Source: Streptomyces asiaticus (GTDB lineage: Bacteria; Actinomycetota; Actinomycetes; Streptomycetales; Streptomycetaceae). From it: DNA of 64,000 nucleotides. This document shows, piece by piece, positions 23,601 through 35,500 of this stretch. A program made the translations under genes and the position numbers. The first letter of the stretch is position 1. Every line of letters starts with the position of its first letter. The stretch spans positions 186,001-250,000 of the forward strand of contig NZ_JAGSHX010000001.1 in NCBI RefSeq assembly GCF_018138715.1. The letters run 5' to 3'. The notes under the pieces are model-generated. The model worked only from the letters and a program-made list of their open reading frames with translations, ran no database searches and had not been told where the DNA came from.

Positions 23601-26486
23601 GCGCTGCCCGAGGGCGGCGCGATGGTCGCCGTCGAGGCGTCGGAGGAGGAGGTCGCTCCGTCGCTGGCCGGTCGTGAGGCCGAGGTGAGCATCGCCGCCG
23701 TCAACGGCCCGACCGCGGTCGTCATCGCCGGTGATGAGGCCGCGGCGCTGGAGATCGCCGGGCAGTGGGCGGAGCGGGGCCGTAAGACGCGTCGGCTGCG
23801 GGTGAGCCACGCCTTCCACTCGCCGCGTATGGACGCGATGCTGGACGACTTCCGCAAGGTCGTCGAGGGGCTGTCCTTCCAGGCACCGTCGATCGCCCTG
23901 GTCTCCAACCTCACGGGTGAGGCGGCCAAGGGCGACGAGATGCGCTCCCCGGAGTACTGGGTGCGGCACGTACGGGAAGCGGTGCGGTTCGCGGACGGGG
24001 TGCGAGCGCTTGAGGCGCGGGGTGTGACCACCTTCCTGGAGGTGGGGCCCGACGGCGTGCTCTCGGCGATGACGCAGGACTGTCTGACGGCGGTGGAATC
24101 GGCTCCCGTCGTGGTGCCGGTGCTGCGCAAGGACCGTCCCGAGACACAGGCGTTGACCACAGCGCTGGCCGAGCTGCACGTCAACGGGGTCACCATCGAC
24201 TGGGAGCGGCTGTTCGCCGGACGTGACGCCCAGCGGGTGGAGCTGCCCACCTATGCCTTCCAGCGACAGCGCTACTGGCTGGAGGACAAGGCAGAGGTGG
24301 CAGACGGCCCCACCGCTGCCGACAGCGTGGACTCCCGGTTCTGGGAAGCCGTTGAGCGCGAGGACCTGGAGGGGCTGGCGCGGACGCTGGCGGTGGAGGA
24401 CGAGGCGCAGCAGTCGTCGTTGATGGCGTTGCTTCCGACGCTGTCGTCGTGGCGGCGTCAGCAGCGTGAGCAGGCCACGGTGGACGGCTGGCGTTACAAG
24501 GTGGTCTGGCAGCCCATGGCGTCCGCCGCCGAGGCCTCGCTCTCCGGTGCCTGGCTCGTCGTCCTTCCCGCGTCGCATGCCGATGACGCTCTCGTGTCCG
24601 CCACGGTGAAGGGGCTGGAGGCGAGCGGCGCCGATGTCGTGCCGGTGGTGTGGGACAGGTCTGAAGACGATCGTGGCACGGTGGCGGAGCGGCTGCGCGC
24701 GGGGCTTGACGGGGCGGGGCTGAAGCCGTCCGAGGCGGTGGGTGTGCTCTCGCTCCTGGGGTTGGACGAGTCGGGGCATGGCGCGTTCGGGGTGGTGCCG
24801 GCCGGACTGGCGGCGATGGTGGGGTTGGTTCAGGGGCTGGGCGACGCCGGTGTGGTGGCACCGCTGTGGTGTGGTACGCGGGGTGCGGTGTCGGTGGGGC
24901 GTTCCGACCGGCTGGTGAGTCCTGCCCAGGCCACGGTGTGGGGGCTGGGGCAGATCGTCGCGGCGGAATATCCGCAGCGCTGGGGTGGCGTCGTCGACCT
25001 TCCCGAGACCGTGGACTCTCGGACGGTGGCGCGTCTGGCCGGGGTGTTGGCCGGTGCGGACGGTGAGGATCAGGTAGCGGTGCGTGGCTCCGGGGTGTTT
25101 GTGAAGCGGCTGGTGCGTGCGTCCTTGCCCGAGGAAGCGGATGGCCGGGCGTCCTGGCGTCCGCGTGGTTCGGTGCTGGTGACCGGTGGCACGGGTGCGC
25201 TGGGTGGTCATGTGGCGCGGTGGCTGGCGGGGCGTGGTGCCGAGCATCTGGTGCTGACGAGTCGCCGTGGTATGGAGGCCGAGGGTGCCGCCGGGTTGAA
25301 GGCGGAACTCGAGGCTCTGGGCGCCCGGGTGACGGTGGCCGCGTGTGACGCGGCGGACCGTGAGGCGCTGGCCGCGGTGCTGGACGGGATTCCGGCGGAG
25401 TTCCCGTTGGATGTGGTGGTGCATACGGCGGGTGTGCTGGACGACGGTGTGATCGACGCGCTGACGGTGGGACGTGCGGCCGGGGTGTTGCGCCCGAAGG
25501 TGGACGCGGCGCGGAATCTGCATGAGCTGACCGCCGGGATGGACCTGTCGGCGTTCGTGCTGTTCTCCTCGGTGGCGGCTACGTTGGGCGGTCCCGGCCA
25601 GGGAAGTTACGCGGCGGGTAACGCCTTCTTGGACGCGCTCGCGCTGCAGCGGCGTGCGGATGGTCTTCCGGCCACCTCCATCGCTTGGGGCGCCTGGGCC
25701 GGAAGCGGCATGGCGATCGACGGGGACCTCGAAGAGCACATGAGGCGGGGCGGCATGGTCCCGATGAACCCGGAGTTGGCCATCTGCGCACTGCAGCGCG
25801 CTCTTGACGTGGACGACACCTTCGCCCTTGTCTTCGATGCCGCATGGGAGCGCCTGGCGGAAGAGCTGAAGGGGGCTCGGCCGGCACCGTTGCTGAGTGA
25901 ACTGCTCAAGACGGCGCCTTCCCCCGCATCACTGGTGCCCTCGGACCCGGCATCGGCCGAGTCGGCCGCGGCGGAGCTGCGTACGAGTCTGGAGGGGCTC
26001 TCCTCGGCGAAGCGTCAGCGTTCCCTCCGCAAGCTGGTCCGGCAGCACGTCGCCGCGGTCCTGGAGCACACGACGCCTGACAGCATCGAGAGCGACCGGT
26101 CGTTCAGGGAGCTCGGGTTCGACTCGCTGACGGCCGTTCAGCTCCGTAACGCGTTGGGCGCGATCACTGGCCTGGACCTACCGACTACGTTGGTATTCGA
26201 CTACCCGAACCTCACCGCACTGGCCGCGCATCTGGAGACGAGCATGTTTCCGCAGGGTGGTGCGGTCGAGCAGAGCGACCCAGAAGAGGACCGGATACGC
26301 GAGGCGTTGGCCTCTGTTCCGCTCGCGCGTCTCCGTGAAGCCGGACTAGTGGATGTCCTGCTGGAACTCGCCCACACCTCAGAGAACGTTTCTGAGTCGG
26401 CGCCGCAAGAAGGAACGAATAGCGCGCTCGACGCGATGGATGTCGATGATCTCGTCCAGAGGGCACTGGGCGGCGCGGACCTTTGA
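11694..26486 (+). CDS. Type I modular PKS, three modules (gene C)
   Basis: This 4,930-residue trimodular synthase starts at GTG, the first possible start after an in-frame stop. Order: head docking (1-32, [17 protein letters not shown]); module C1 KS (Cys204), AT (Ser655, YASH 756-759), DH (His963, Asp1131), KR (catalytic part from 1376), ACP (Ser1695); module C2 KS (Cys1933), AT (Ser2384, YASH 2485-2488), KR (from 2930, Trp3069), ACP (Ser3247); module C3 KS (Cys3483), AT (Ser3939, HAFH 4039-4042), KR (from 4491), ACP (Ser4811); tail docking (4860-4930). The tail ends in [16 protein letters not shown], unlike the FDFxDEEL tails of genes A and B, and matches the different head of gene D. The gene ends only 25 bp before gene D, so the two are probably translationally linked. 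It installs a 2-methyl alkene, then two hydroxyls of opposite predicted configuration. Confidence 0.98.
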   Translation: MSDTKLRDYLKRATASLHETRQELRELKDRDTEPIAIVGMGCRYPGGVESPEDLWELVASGTDAISTFPVDRGWDEDLYDPDPEKPGKSYTREGGFLHDANGFDAAFFGMSPREALATDPQQRLLLETSWEALERAGIDPASVRGSRTGVFVGVMYNDYGSRIQSIPEGLEGHLGNGSAGSVASGRISYTFGFEGPAVTVDTACSSSLVALHLAVQALRKGDCSLALAGGVAMMATPGVFIEFSRQRGLAVDGRCKSFSNAADGTSWSEGAGVLLLERLSDARRNGHQVLAVVRGAAVNQDGASSRLTAPNGPSQQRVIRDALRNAGLSAADVDAVEAHGTGTTLGDPIEAQALLATYGKERPGADRPLWLGSLKSNMGHTQAAAGVGGVIKMVMAMRHGVLPKTLHVEEPSEHVDWSAGAVSLLTEPTPWPETGAPRRAGVSSFGVSGTNAHVLLEQAPEAEVVDAAEAEGVDGPVAWVVSGRGAEGLRAQAGRLRDFVAERPEYGVADVALSLVTTRSVLEHRAVVVGRDRDELLAGLAAVAEKSAHPGVVVGESAPPGRSVFVFPGQGAQWVGMAVGLLESSPVFAEAMAECEAALAPYVDWSLTGVLRGVDGAPGYDREDVVQPVLFAVMVSLARLWRSVGVEPDAVMGHSQGEIAAACVAGALSLEDAAKVVALRSRVIAARLAGRGGLVSVGLPIDQARERIAAWNGAVSVAAVNGPGSVVVAGAGKALDELFTALEGEGIRVRRVAIDYASHSVLVEEVHEELLKVLADIEPRSSEVPFYSTVTGEPMDTAGLDAEYWYRNLRQTVELEATTRRLFADGHSVFVEVSPHPVLRLPVQQTIEAAQTEAVVLGTLRRDDGGLERFLISAAELFTHGVRVDWAAALEERGGRRVGLPTYAFQRERYWLDVPAGAGDVASVGLGSLGHPLLGAVVSLASGGGVVLSGRLSLATHGWLADHAVHGVVLLPGTALVELALQAGDQVGCGRVEELILETPLIVPEKGGVHLQVEVGQADASGYREVSVFSRDEAEGEGAAWACHARGALAPAEGADGASFDFGAWPPAGAEVADVSGQYVRAAENGLQYGPVFQGLKRAWRRGDEVFAEVSLPEGERERAGEFGLHPALFDAALHAMGVSEALAGGSGSLLPFSWRGFSLGAVGASSLRVRLAPATEGNSGAVSVVVGDESGRAVASVESLALRPVEAGQLRVAGGAARDALFRLEWVNAPAADRAVPVPDVEVVRVVSSGADVVGEVHREVLEAFEWVRSWVTDQESSDARLVLVTRGAVDVGDGAGVRDLAGAAAWGLVRSAQAENPGRLVLVDTDDVEGVADLLPGMLALGEDQLVVRSGVVRVPRLGRVPAVAGPESAGFGSGAVLVTGGTGVLGGLVARHLVARHGVEKLVLLSRRGAEAEGTPELRAELEAAGAEVVIVACDAADRVALAGVLSGLPEGFGLSGVVHAAGVLDDGLLTSLTRERVEPVLRAKVDAAWNLHELTAGMDLSAFVLFSSATGVLGGAGQSNYAAANVFLDGLASWRRTRGLPGVSMAWSLWAEASGMTGHLGEEDLRRVSRSGLVPLTSEEGLELFDAALVSDESVPVPLRLDIPTLRAQGAELPTVFRNVVPHVMTRRTARSEQSASLPDELRRRLVGLPQTAQDEMLLELVRVQIAAALGHATPETVSTRQPFKELGFDSLMAVDLRNRLTAETGLRLSATLIFDYPTPMALVGHLRDELLGGDGVVSSAGLGEVAGPGAPVDDDPIVIVSMSCRFPGGVRTPEELWQLVMAGTDAVSEFPSNRGWDLEGMYDPDPDREGTYYVRNSGFLHDADQFDPVFFGISPREAMAMDPQQRLLLETSWEAFERAGIDPVANQGSRSGVFVGVMYNDYATRLQGNAPEGFEGSIGTGSAGSVASGRISYTFGLEGPAVTVDTACSSSLVALHLAAQALRQGECELALAGGVTVMSSPNVFVEFSRQRGLSADGRCKAFSNAADGTGWSEGVGMLLLERLSDARRNGHPVLAVVRGTAINQDGASNGLTAPNGPSQQRVIRQALANARLSPADVDAVEAHGTGTPLGDPIEAQALLATYGQERPEGRPLLLGALKSNIGHTQAAAGVGGVIKMVMAMRHGVLPKTLHVDEPSRQVDWSAGEVRLLTEATEWPEMGRPRRAAVSSFGVSGTNAHTIIEQAPVPAEAERDEAPTDDHGIAPWVLSGRSPEALRAQAERLRSYLLDRTELSTLDVGYSLVASRSVFEHRGVVTGGDREELLQRLGALAGDEVVSGVTRGVADVRGRSVFVFPGQGAQWVGMAVGLLESSPVFAEAIGECESALSAYVDWSLTDVLREAEGAPGFDRVDVVQPVLFAVMVSLARLWRSVGVVPDAVMGHSQGEIAAACVAGALSLEDAAKVVALRSQAIAAGLAGRGGMVSVGLSADAAKERLAAWDGAISVAAVNGPGSVVVSGDPGALDEMVAQLEGEEVRVRRVPVDYASHSAHVEAIREELLKVLADIAPRSSEVPFYSTVSGELVDTAGLDAEYWYRNLRQTVELEATTRALLGSGHGVFVEVSPHPVLTLPVQQTVEAAEARAVVVGTLRRDEGGLERFLTSAAELHVSGVGVDWRTVYEGRGARRVELPTYAFQHERYWLDGFGLPPGGSAADGAGSVDARFWEVVERQDLESLADALAVDSEAPLSAVLPALSAYHRNNRDQSTIDGWRYKVSWKPASDVADGSLSGTWLVVVPASRAGDELVAGVVAGLERHGAGVVPVAVDERDLDADVLAERLREAAAETPELGGVLSLLALDEEPCPGYPALSGGYALTLVLVRAVVRAGIEASLWCGTRGAVSVGRSDRLTSPTQAMVWALGRAAALELPQLWGGVVDLPESLDERAVARLAGVLSAGGGEDQVAVRGSGVFARRLVRSAETAGEEISWRARGTVLVTGGTGGLGGQVARWLVRSGAEHLVLTSRRGLEAEGAAELKAELEGMGAEVTVAACDAADRDALAAVLDAVPEHQPLTGVVHAAGVTMTASLLETELADAARAVSGKVAGAVNLDELLGDRELDAFVVFSSISAVWSGAEQGVYGSGNAFLDALVERRRARGLAGTSVAWGPWAEEGMVTQGDAGEQLARRGLPAMAPELAIAALERAVAGDDGLVTVVDVDWERFAPAFTAVRHSRFLSELEEVQRLETKGNDGERAEAAGAQLRERLEPLTEGERDRALLDLVRKHAAAVLGFASAEMVEPNRAFRDLGFDSLTAVDLRNRLAAETGLSLPATLVFDYPSAGTLAAYLRTEVLGTASSPALVAGSGAVAGSGADDDPIAIVSMSCRFPGGVRSPEDLWQLVESGGDAISSFPSDRGWDVEGMYDPDPDRSGTFYAREGGFLYDAGEFDPGFFGISPREALTMDPQQRLLLETSWEAFERAGIDPASVRGNQIGVYVGTTTSGYGTGLREIPESLEGQLLTGSATSVVSGRISYTLGLEGPAVTVDTACSSSLVALHQAAQALRQGECEMALAGGVTVMITPGAFVEFSRQRGLAPDGRCKPFADAADGTGWSEGVGLLLVERLSDARRKGHRVLAVVRGSAVNQDGASNGLTAPNGPSQQRVIRQALANARLSAAEVDAVEAHGTGTSLGDPIEAQALLAAYGQERPEGRPLLLGAVKSNIGHTQSAAGVAGVIKMVMAMRYGVLPKTLHVDEPSRQVDWSAGEVRLLTEATAWPETGRPRRAAVSAFGVSGTNAHTIIEQAPSDIEQERPADAAAPDDRGTAPWALSARSSDGLRAQARRLLAHLNARPELSTLDLGYSLVATRSVFEYRAVLTGAGRAELLHGLEAVAAGEVAPAVVRGVANASGLKAFLFSGQGAQRLGMGRELYDAYPVFADAWDEVCARLDGLLDRPLREVVFAAEGSADADLLDQTAFTQPALFAVEVALFRLLEHWGVTPDVVIGHSIGEIAAAHVAGVFSLEDACALVAARGRLMQALPEGGAMVAVEASEEEVAPSLAGREAEVSIAAVNGPTAVVIAGDEAAALEIAGQWAERGRKTRRLRVSHAFHSPRMDAMLDDFRKVVEGLSFQAPSIALVSNLTGEAAKGDEMRSPEYWVRHVREAVRFADGVRALEARGVTTFLEVGPDGVLSAMTQDCLTAVESAPVVVPVLRKDRPETQALTTALAELHVNGVTIDWERLFAGRDAQRVELPTYAFQRQRYWLEDKAEVADGPTAADSVDSRFWEAVEREDLEGLARTLAVEDEAQQSSLMALLPTLSSWRRQQREQATVDGWRYKVVWQPMASAAEASLSGAWLVVLPASHADDALVSATVKGLEASGADVVPVVWDRSEDDRGTVAERLRAGLDGAGLKPSEAVGVLSLLGLDESGHGAFGVVPAGLAAMVGLVQGLGDAGVVAPLWCGTRGAVSVGRSDRLVSPAQATVWGLGQIVAAEYPQRWGGVVDLPETVDSRTVARLAGVLAGADGEDQVAVRGSGVFVKRLVRASLPEEADGRASWRPRGSVLVTGGTGALGGHVARWLAGRGAEHLVLTSRRGMEAEGAAGLKAELEALGARVTVAACDAADREALAAVLDGIPAEFPLDVVVHTAGVLDDGVIDALTVGRAAGVLRPKVDAARNLHELTAGMDLSAFVLFSSVAATLGGPGQGSYAAGNAFLDALALQRRADGLPATSIAWGAWAGSGMAIDGDLEEHMRRGGMVPMNPELAICALQRALDVDDTFALVFDAAWERLAEELKGARPAPLLSELLKTAPSPASLVPSDPASAESAAAELRTSLEGLSSAKRQRSLRKLVRQHVAAVLEHTTPDSIESDRSFRELGFDSLTAVQLRNALGAITGLDLPTTLVFDYPNLTALAAHLETSMFPQGGAVEQSDPEEDRIREALASVPLARLREAGLVDVLLELAHTSENVSESAPQEGTNSALDAMDVDDLVQRALGGADL
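11790..16890 (+). other. PKS module C1: KS-AT(methylmalonyl)-DH-KR(B-type)-ACP
   Basis: The AT has GHSQGE and YASH. The DH is fully canonical: [13 protein letters not shown] (His963, Gly at +4, Pro at +9), GLQYGPVF and LFDAALH (Asp1131). The KR has LDD and an intact Ser/Tyr pair. Predicted product: a trisubstituted alpha-methyl double bond, conjugated with that made by module B2. The stretch from about 14440 to 16360 has visibly more G/T at third positions than the flanking KS and ACP. Confidence 0.9.
16972..21545 (+). other. PKS module C2: KS-AT(methylmalonyl)-KR(A-type)-ACP
   Basis: The AT has GHSQGE and YASH. The dimerisation element replaces a DH. The KR lacks LDD ([11 protein letters not shown]) and has Trp3069 in [10 protein letters not shown] with Tyr in GVYGSGNAF, the established A-type signature (3S hydroxyl). 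Predicted result: alpha-methyl, beta-hydroxyl. Confidence 0.88.
21622..26240 (+). other. PKS module C3: KS-AT(malonyl)-KR(B-type)-ACP
   Basis: The AT has [17 protein letters not shown] and HAFH, indicating malonyl. The KR has LDD (HTAGVLDDG) and SYAAGNAF. The KR closely resembles that of module B1 (shared [11 protein letters not shown] and [14 protein letters not shown]). The AT block is almost identical in DNA to that of module D1 in the next gene. Predicted result: B-type hydroxyl. Confidence 0.9.
23226..23412 (+). repeat. Near-identical malonyl-AT block, copy 1 (module C3)
   Basis: Appears identical to 28225-28411 in module D1 (offset 4,999), with strong similarity continuing for about 200 bp more. 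The two copies lie in neighbouring genes. Confidence 0.8.
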
Positions 26487-26511
26487 TGTTTTTGGAAGTG
26501 TGGAGATACTG
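26487..26511 (+). promoter_or_regulatory. C-D junction with RBS for gene D
   Basis: The 25-bp gap contains GGAG (26502-26505), 6 nt before ATG 26512. An in-frame GTG at 26500 overlaps this RBS and is a weaker start. The reading frame is open further upstream into gene C, but the docking helix ([18 protein letters not shown]) begins right after ATG 26512, which supports that start. Confidence 0.8.
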
Positions 26512-29500
26512 ATGGCTACGTCCTCCGAAAGAGTTGTCGAAGCGCTGCGTGCTTCTTTGCGGGAGAACGACCGCCTTAAGCTGCAGAACGAGCGCCTGGT
26601 CGCGGCATCGAAAGAGCCCATCGCCATTGTCGGCATGAGTTGCCGCTTCCCCGGAGGCGTGCGCACCCCGGAGCAACTGTGGCGGCTGGTCGCGGATGCC
26701 GTCGACGCCATCTCCGGGTTCCCGGCGGACAGGGGCTGGGACACCGAGGCGCTGTACCACCCGGACCCGGACAACCCGGGGACGAGCTACGCCCGAGAAG
26801 GCGGCTTCATCTACGAGGCCGACCAGTTCGACCCGCAGTTCTTCGGTATGTCTCCCCGTGAGGCTGCGGCGACCGACCCGCAGCAGCGATTGGTCCTGGA
26901 AGCGTCGTGGGAGGTGATCGAGCGAACCGGGATCGACCCGCTGTCTCTGCGTGGCAGGCCGGTCGGGGTTTTCGTGGGCACGAACGGCCAGGACTACGCG
27001 AGTCATGTCTATGAGGTAGGGGGTGAACTCGACGGCTACCTGACGAATAGTTCGGCCAGTGTGGTGTCGGGGCGTATCTCGTACACCTTCGGTCTCGAGG
27101 GGCCCGCGGTGACGGTGGACACGGCGTGTTCGTCGTCGCTGGTGGCGTTGCATCTGGCGGTGCAGGCGCTGCGCCAGGGTGAGTGCGAGCTGGCGCTGGC
27201 CGGCGGCGTGACGGTGATGTCGTCGCCGGGTACCTTCGTGGAGTTCAGCCGGCAGCGTGGGCTGGCGCCGGATGGCCGGTGCAAGCCGTTCGCGGACGGG
27301 GCGGACGGCACGGGCTGGGGCGAGGGTGTGGGCATGCTGCTGGTGGAGCGGCTGTCGGACGCGCGGCGCAACGGCCACAAGGTGCTGGCCGTGGTCCGGG
27401 GCTCGGCGGTGAACCAGGACGGTGCGTCCAACGGTCTGACGGCGCCGAACGGTCCGTCGCAGCAGCGGGTGATCCGGCAGGCGCTGGCCAGTGCGGGGCT
27501 GTCGGCCGCCGAGGTGGACGCGGTGGAGGCGCACGGTACGGGTACGAAGTTGGGTGACCCGATCGAGGCGCAGGCGCTGCTCGCGACATATGGGCAGGGC
27601 CGGCCGGAGGGTCGGCCGCTGTTGCTGGGGGCCATCAAGTCGAATATCGGTCATACGCAGGCCGCGGCGGGTGTGGCTGGTGTGATCAAGATGGTGATGG
27701 CGATGCGGCACGGTGTATTGCCGAAGGTGCTGCATGTGGATGAGCCGTCGCGGCAGGTGGACTGGTCGGCGGGTGAGGTGCGGCTGCTGACCGAGACCAC
27801 CCCGTGGCCGGAGACGGACCGGCCGCGCCGGGCCGGTATCTCCTCCTTCGGCGTGAGCGGCACCAACGCGCACACCATCATCGAGCATGCCCCGGAAGCC
27901 GACCGTGATGGACAGTCTGAGGCGATGGGCCCCAAGGTGGGCCAGGGCAAGCGGCCCGCTGTCCTGCCATGGCTGGTGTCCGGCAAGAGCACGGAGGCGC
28001 TCGCCGCCCAGGCGGGTCAGCTCCACGCCCATCTGAGCGCTCACTCAGAGCTGGATGTGGCGGATGTCGGCTTCTCCCTGGCCACGACGCGTTCGGCTTT
28101 CCAGCACCGCGCAGCCCTGGTCGCTGGGGACCGAGACGAATTCCTCCGCGCCCTGGAGGCCCTGGCCAACGGCGAGAGTTCCGCTCGGGTCGTTCAGGGT
28201 GTGGTACGGAGCGAGGACACGCTCGCGTTCTTGTTCTCGGGTCAGGGTGCGCAGCGTCTTGGCATGGGGCGGGAGCTGTACGACGCCTACCCGGTGTTCG
28301 CTGACGCGTGGGACGAGGTGTGCGCGCGTCTGGATGGTCTGCTGGATCGTCCGTTGCGGGAGGTGGTGTTCGCGGCGGAGGGCAGCGCGGACGCCGACTT
28401 GCTGGACCAGACGGTGTTCACGCAGCCCGCGCTGTTCGCGGTCGAGGTGGCGTTGTTCCGGCTGCTGGAGCACTTCGGTGTCACCCCGGACGTGGTGATC
28501 GGTCACTCCATCGGCGAGATCGCGGCCGCGCATGTGGCGGGTGTGTTCTCGCTGGAGGACGCCTGCGCGCTGGTGGCGGCTCGTGGCCGTCTGATGCAGG
28601 GACTGCCCGAGGGTGGGGCGATGGTGGCCATCGAGGCGTCGGAGGAGGAGGTCGCTCCGTCGCTGGCCGGGCGTGAGGCCGAGGTGAGCATCGCCGCGGT
28701 CAACGGTCCGACCGCCGTGGTCATCGCGGGTGATGAGGCGGTGGCGCTGGAGATCGCCGGGCAGTGGGCGGAGCGGGGCCGCAAGACGCGCCGGCTGCGG
28801 GTCAGCCATGCGTTCCACTCGCCGCGTATGGACGCCATGCTGGACGACTTCCGCAAGGTCGTCGAGGGGCTGTCGTTCACCCCGCCCTCCATCGATCTGA
28901 TCTCCAACGTCACCGGTGGGGTGGCCTCGGACACTGAGGTGTGTTCCCCGGAGTATTGGGTGCGGCACGTGCGGGAGGCGGTGCGCTTCCTGGATGGGGT
29001 GCGGGCACTGACGAGGCAGGGTGTGACCACCTTCCTGGAGGTGGGCCCCGATGGCGTACTCTCGGCGATGGCGCAGGACTGCCTGACGGAACGGGCCGAG
29101 CCTGCCTCGGCGCCCGTGACCGTGCCGGTGCTGCGCAAGGACCGCTCGGAGGCAGCGGCCCTGATCACGGCGCTGGCACAACTGCATGCGCACGGGGCCG
29201 ATGTCGCCTGGGCGTCGGCCTTCGACGGCCTCGAGGCCCGCAGGGTCGACCTGCCGACCTACGCGTTCCAGCGTCGGCGCTACTGGATCGAGAAGTCCAC
29301 CGCCGCGGTCGGCGCGGATGCCGGACTCCGGGACGAGGTCGACGCGCGGTTCTGGCAGGCCGTGGAGCGTGAGGATCTCGAGTCGCTCGCGAGGACGCTG
29401 GACTTCGACGACGAGGCGTCGTTGGGCGCGGTGTTGCCGGCTCTGTCGGCGTATCGCCGCAGCAGTCGTGATCAGTCGACGATTGATGGCTGGCGTTATC

Positions 29501-32500
29501 GGGTGTCGTGGAAGCCGGTTCCGGATGCGGCCGAGGGGTCGTTGTCGGGGACGTGGTTGGTGGTGGTGCCGGCGTCCCGTGCCGGGGATGAGCTGGTGTC
29601 GCAGGTTGTGGCCGGGCTCGAGCGGCATGGCGCGGGTGTGGTGTCGCTGGTGGCGGATGAGCGGGACCTGGGCGCGGGTGTGCTGGCGGAGCGGCTGCGT
29701 GAGGCGGTCGCGGAGGTGCCCGAGCTGGGTGGTGTGTTGTCGCTGCTGGCTCTGGAGGAGGAGCCCTGCCCGGGGTATCCGGGGCTGTCGGGTGGTTATG
29801 CGCTGAGTTTGGTGCTGGCGCAGGCGATGGTTGAGGTGGATGTTCCGGCTCGGTTGTGGTGCGGTACGCGTGGCGCGGTGTCGGTGGGGCGTTCGGATCG
29901 GCTGGCTGGTGTGGTGCAGTCGCAGGTGTGGGGTCTGGGGCGGGTTGTGGGGTTGGAGCACTCTGCGGTGTGGGGTGGTCTGGTTGATGTGCCGGAGTCG
30001 CTGGATGAGCGTGGTGTGGCGCGGCTGGCTGGTGTGCTGTCGGCCGGGGACGGTGAGGACCAGGTCGCGGTGCGGGGCTCGGGTGTGTTCGCCAGGCGTC
30101 TGGTGCGGGCTGACGCGGGTGAGGGAGCGGAGCGGCCGTGGCGGGCGCGCGGCACCGTGCTGGTGACCGGCGGCACGGGGGCGCTGGGCGGCCGGGTGGC
30201 CGGTTGGCTGGCGCGCAGCGGTGCCGAGCATCTGGTGCTGACCAGTCGTCGTGGCCTCGACGCTCCGGGCGCTACCGAACTGCGGGATGAGCTCGAGGCG
30301 CTGGGCGCGCGGGTGACCGTGGTGGCGTGTGATGTGACCGATCGTGAGGCGTTGGCTGGTGTTCTTGCGTCGGTTCCGGAGGAGTTTCCGCTCAGTGCGG
30401 TGTTCCATGCGGCGGGTGTTGAGCAGGCGGCTGAGCTTCGGGGGATGAGTCTGTCGGACGCGGCGGCGGTGGTGTCCGGGAAGGCCGCGGGGGCGGCGTG
30501 CCTGGACGCGTTGCTGGGTGAGCGTGAGCTGGACGCGTTCGTGGTGTTCTCGTCGATCGCCGGTGTGTGGGGCAGTGGTGGCCAGGCCGCTTACGGTGCG
30601 GCCAATGCCTATCTGGACGCGCTGGTGGAGGACCGCCGTGCCCGGGGTCTCGCCGGTACCGCCGTGGCCTGGGGTCCCTGGGCCGAGGGCGGTATGGCGG
30701 CAGCGGAGGGGGTGGAAAGGGAACTCGCCCGTCGTGGCCTGCTCGCCTTGGATCCGGCCTTGGCCCTTGCCGCCTTGCGGGGCGCGATCGCGGGTGACGA
30801 TGGCGTGGTGACGGTCGCGGATATGGACTGGGAGCGGTTTGCCCCCTCGTTCACCCTGGGGCGACCGAGCCCGTTGATCGGTGACCTCCCCGAGGTCGCG
30901 AAGGCACTTGAGGCTGTGAGTGCGTCCGGCGGGGCACATACTGCGGCGGGCCTGCGGGAGCGGTTGACGGGGCTGACCGAGGCGGAGACCGACAGGGTCC
31001 TGCTCGATCTGGTGCGTGGCCATGTGGCTGCGGTCCTCGGGTTCGCCGGTGGGGAGGTCGTTGAGCCCGCGCGTGCGTTCAAGGAGTTGGGTTTCGACTC
31101 GCTGACGGCGGTGGAGTTCCGTAACCGGCTGAACGCGGAGACTGGGTTGGTGTTGCCGGCCACGTTGGTCTTCGATTACCCGAGCGCCGCGGTGCTGGCG
31201 GGCCATCTGCGTGCCGAGGTGCTGGGTACGCGGGGTGCGGTGGCCGTGCCGTCGGCGGTGGTGGATCGGGTGGATGACGATCCGATCGCGATCGTCGGGA
31301 TGAGCTGCCGCTTCCCGGGCGGTGTGCGCAGTCCGGAGGAGCTGTGGGACCTCGTGGCGGCTGGTACGGACGCCATCACGGACTTTCCCTCCGACCGTGG
31401 ATGGGATGTCGAGGGGATGTACGACCCCGATCCGGACCGTTCGGGGACGTTCTACGCCCGCGAGGGTGGGTTCCTGGACGGGGCGGGCGAGTTCGACGCG
31501 GCGTTCTTCGGGATTTCGCCGCGTGAGGCGCTTGCGATGGATCCGCAGCAGAGGCTGCTGCTGGAGACGTCGTGGGAGGCGTTCGAGCGGGCCGGTATCG
31601 ACCCGGCGTCCCTGCGCGGCAGCCAGATCGGCGTCTATGTGGGAGCCGCGACTTCCGGCTACGGAATGGGGCTGAACGAGATCCCCGAGGGGCTGGAAGG
31701 GCAGCTGCTGACCGGCAGTGCCACCTCCGTGGTGTCGGGCCGTATCTCCTACACCCTCGGCCTCGAGGGACCCGCGCTGACGGTGGACACCGCGTGCTCG
31801 TCGTCGCTGGTCGCCCTCCACCAGGCCGCGCAGGCCCTGCGCCAGGGCGAGTGTGAGATGGCGCTCGCCGGTGGTGTGACGGTGATGGTTTCACCGGACG
31901 CCTTCGTGGAGTTCAGCCGTCAGCGTGGGTTGGCGCCGGATGGCCGGTGCAAGCCGTTCGCGGACGCGGCGGACGGCACGGGCTGGTCCGAGGGTGTGGG
32001 CATGCTGCTCGTGGAGCGGCTGTCCGATGCCCGGCGCAACGGTCACCAGGTGCTGGCGATCGTGCGGGGCTCCGCCGTGAACCAGGACGGCGCTTCGAAC
32101 GGTCTGACGGCCCCCAACGGTCCCTCGCAGCAGCGGGTGATTCGGCAGGCGCTGGCGAACGCTCGCCTCTCGGCCGCCGAGGTGGACGCGGTGGAGGCCC
32201 ACGGCACCGGCACCATGCTCGGTGACCCGATCGAAGCGCAGGCGCTGCTGGCGACGTACGGCGACGACCGGCCGGAAGGCCGCCCGCTCTGGCTCGGCGC
32301 GCTGAAGTCGAACATCGGTCATACGCAGGCCGCCGCGGGTGTGGCCGGGGTCATCAAGATGGTGATGGCGATGCGGCACGGTGTGCTGCCGAAGGTGCTG
32401 CATGTGGATGAGCCGTCGCGGCAGGTGGACTGGTCGGCGGGTGAGGTGCGGCTGCTGACCGAGGCCACCCCGTGGCCGGAGACGGGTCAGCCGCGCCGGG

Positions 32501-35500
32501 CCGGTGTGTCGGCGTTCGGTGTGAGCGGCACCAACGCGCACACCATCATCGAACAGGCCCCGGTGTACGAGGAGGCGGTGCGGGACGAGGCTCCCGCCGA
32601 GGACCACGGCGTCCTTCCCTGGGCGCTCTCCGCCCGGAGCCCGGAAGCCCTCCGCGCCCAAGCCGAACGGCTGAGGTCGTATCTGATGGAGCGCACCGAA
32701 CTGGGCGCGCTGGATGTGGGCTACTCATTGGTGGCGACGCGCTCGGCCCTCGAACACCGTGCGGTGATCACGGCCGCGGATCGCGCGGAACTGCTTCGCG
32801 GACTCGAGGCTGTCGCGGCCGGTGACAACACCCCGGGAGTGGTTCAGTCCGTCGCGCGCACTTCGGGTTCGACGGCGTTCTTGTTCTCTGGTCAGGGTGC
32901 GCAGCGTCTTGGCATGGGGCGGGAGTTGTACGAGGCGTTCCCGGTGTTCGCCCGTGCGCTGGACGAGGTGTGCGCGTATCTGGATGTGGTGCTGGATCGT
33001 CCGTTGCGGGAGGTGGTGTTCGCGGCGGAGGGGAGTGCGGATGCGGAGTTGCTGGATCAGACGGCGTTCACCCAGCCCGCGTTGTTCGCGGTCGAGGTGG
33101 CGTTGTTCCGGTTGCTGGAGCACTGGGGTGTGACCCCGGATGTGCTGATCGGCCACTCGATCGGTGAGATCGCGGCCGCGCATGTGGCGGGTGTGTTCTC
33201 GCTGGAGGACGCCTGCACGCTGGTGGCCGCCCGTGGCCGGTTGATGCAGGCCCTTCCCGACGGCGGCGCCATGGTGGCGGTGCAGGCGTCGGAGGAGGAG
33301 ATCGCTCCGTTGCTGGCCGGTCGTGAGGCCGAGGTGAGCATCGCCACTGTCAACGGCCCGACCGCTGTCGTGATCGCCGGTGATGAGGGCGCTGTGCTGG
33401 AACTTGCCGCGCAGTGGGCGGAGCAGGGGCGTAAGACGCGTCGGCTGCGGGTGAGCCACGCCTTCCACTCGCCGCGTATGGACGCGATGTTGGACGACTT
33501 CCGCAAGGTCGTCGACGGGCTGTCGTTCACCCCGCCCTCGATCGCGCTGGTTTCCAACGTGTCGGGCAAGTCGGCGGGTGCCGAGGTGTGCTCGCCGGAG
33601 TACTGGGTGCGGCACGTACGGGAGGCCGTGCGGTTCGCGGATGGAGTACGGGCACTGGAGGCTCAGGGCGTGACCACCTTCCTGGAGGTGGGCCCCGATG
33701 GTGTGCTCTCGGCGATGGCACGAGAGTGCCTGACGGCGGAGGAGGCATCGGCCTCGGTCGTCGTGCCGGCGCTGCGCAAGGACCGCCCTGAGCCCCAGGC
33801 GCTGACGACGGCGCTCGCCGCACTCCACGTCCACGGCGTCACCGTCGACTGGAAACACCTCTTCTCCGGACGCGGCGCGCGGAAGGTCGAGCTGCCCACC
33901 TATGCCTTCCAGCGACAGCGCTACTGGCTGGAGAACTCGGGCAGGGCGATGGGCGGCTCCGCCGCCGACAGCGTGGACGCCCGGTTCTGGGAAGCCGTTG
34001 AGCGCGAGGACCTGGGGGCGCTGGCCGAGGCGCTGGACATCGACGGGACGGGCTCGCTCGGCGAACTGCTGCCCGCGCTGTCGTCGTACCGTCGGCAGCA
34101 GCGTGACCGGGCCACGGTCGAGGGCTGGCGTTACCGCGTCTCCTGGAAGCCGGCCCCGGACCTGGCCACCGTCTCTCTTCCGGGGACCTGGTTGCTGGTC
34201 GTGCCCACTGGTCTGGCGGATGGCGACGTCACCACGTCGATCAGCCAGGGGTTCGAGAAGCACGGCGCCCGGGTGGTACCGGTGGCGGTGGCCGCGGACG
34301 CGGACACCGACGGGCTCGCCCGGGCACTGCTCGGCGCGCTCGACGGCGAGTCCGAGTTCGGCGTGATGTCGCTGCTCGCTCTGGATGAGGAGCCGTACGC
34401 CGGGCAGCCGGCGGTCGCGGCGGGACTCGCGCTGACGCTGCGGCTGGTGCAGGCCCTGGCGGGGCTGGACATGGACGTTCGGCTGTGGTGCGCTTCGCGG
34501 GGCGCGGTCTCGGTGGGGCGTTCGGACCGGCTCACCAGCCCGGTGCAGGCGGAGGTGTGGGGCCTCGGCCGGGTCGCGGCCCTGGAGCATCCGCGAATGT
34601 GGGGCGGACTGGTCGATCTGCCCGAGGTACTCGACGAGCGCGCCGTTGGGCGGCTGGCCGGTGTGCTGTCCGCCGAGGGCGCCGAGGACCAAGCGGCGGT
34701 TCGGGGCTCCGGAGTGTTCGTTCCGCGGTTGGTGCGTGTCGTGTCGTCGGGTGGTGGAGCCTGGCGGCCGAGCGGCTCGGTTCTGGTGACCGGCGGTACG
34801 GGGGCGTTGGGCGCGCATGTGGCCCGTTGGGTGGTGGCCGAGGGCGCGGAGCACGTCGTCCTCACCAGCCGTCGCGGCCTGGCGGCCGACGGTGCGCCCC
34901 AGCTGAAGGCGGAACTCGAGGCCATGGGTGCGCTGGTCTCGGTGGTCGCGTGTGATGTCGCGGACCGCGAAGCGCTCACCGAGGTGCTGGCAGGCATCCC
35001 CGAGCGGTTCCCCCTGCGCGGGGTGGTGCACGCGGCCGGTGTGCTGGACGACGGTGTACTGGACGGTCTGTCCGTCGACCGGGTCGCCGGGGTGCTCGGT
35101 GTGAAGGTGGAGGGCGCCTGGCATCTGCACGAGCTGACGGCAGATCTGGATCTTGACGCGTTTGTGCTGTTCTCATCGTTCGCCGGCGTCGTGGGCGGCG
35201 CCGGCCAAGGGGCTTACGCGGCGGCGAACGCCTACTTGGACGCGCTCGCGGCCCTGCGTCGTGGGGTCGGGCTGGCTGGTACGGCGGTCGCCTGGGGACC
35301 ATGGGCTGAGGCCGGTATGGCCGCGGAGGGCCGTGCCGAGGAACGGCTGCGGGGCGGCATGGTGTCCCCCATGGCCCCCTCCCTGGCTGTGGCGGCCCTG
35401 CGTTGGGCCGTCGGCCATGACGAGGCATCACTCGTCGTCGCGGACGTCGACTGGGAGCGTCTGGCTCCCGGACTGGCCGGGGCCGGCGGTGGCGCTCTCC

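Larger units (their letters stand above)
26614..31205 (+). other. PKS module D1: KS-AT(malonyl)-KR(A-type)-ACP
   Basis: The KS has intact Cys206, EAHGTGT and NIGHT. The AT has GHSIGE and HAFH. The KR lacks LDD ([11 protein letters not shown]) and has Trp1353 in [19 protein letters not shown], which is A-type. It is a near copy of module D3 over much of the KS and KR. Confidence 0.9.

Noticed and set aside
26353..26511. Upstream extension of gene D into the end of gene C
   Set aside because: The frame is open, but the docking helix starts at ATG 26512 behind a good GGAG. The extension would overlap the gene C docking domain and has no docking-like sequence.
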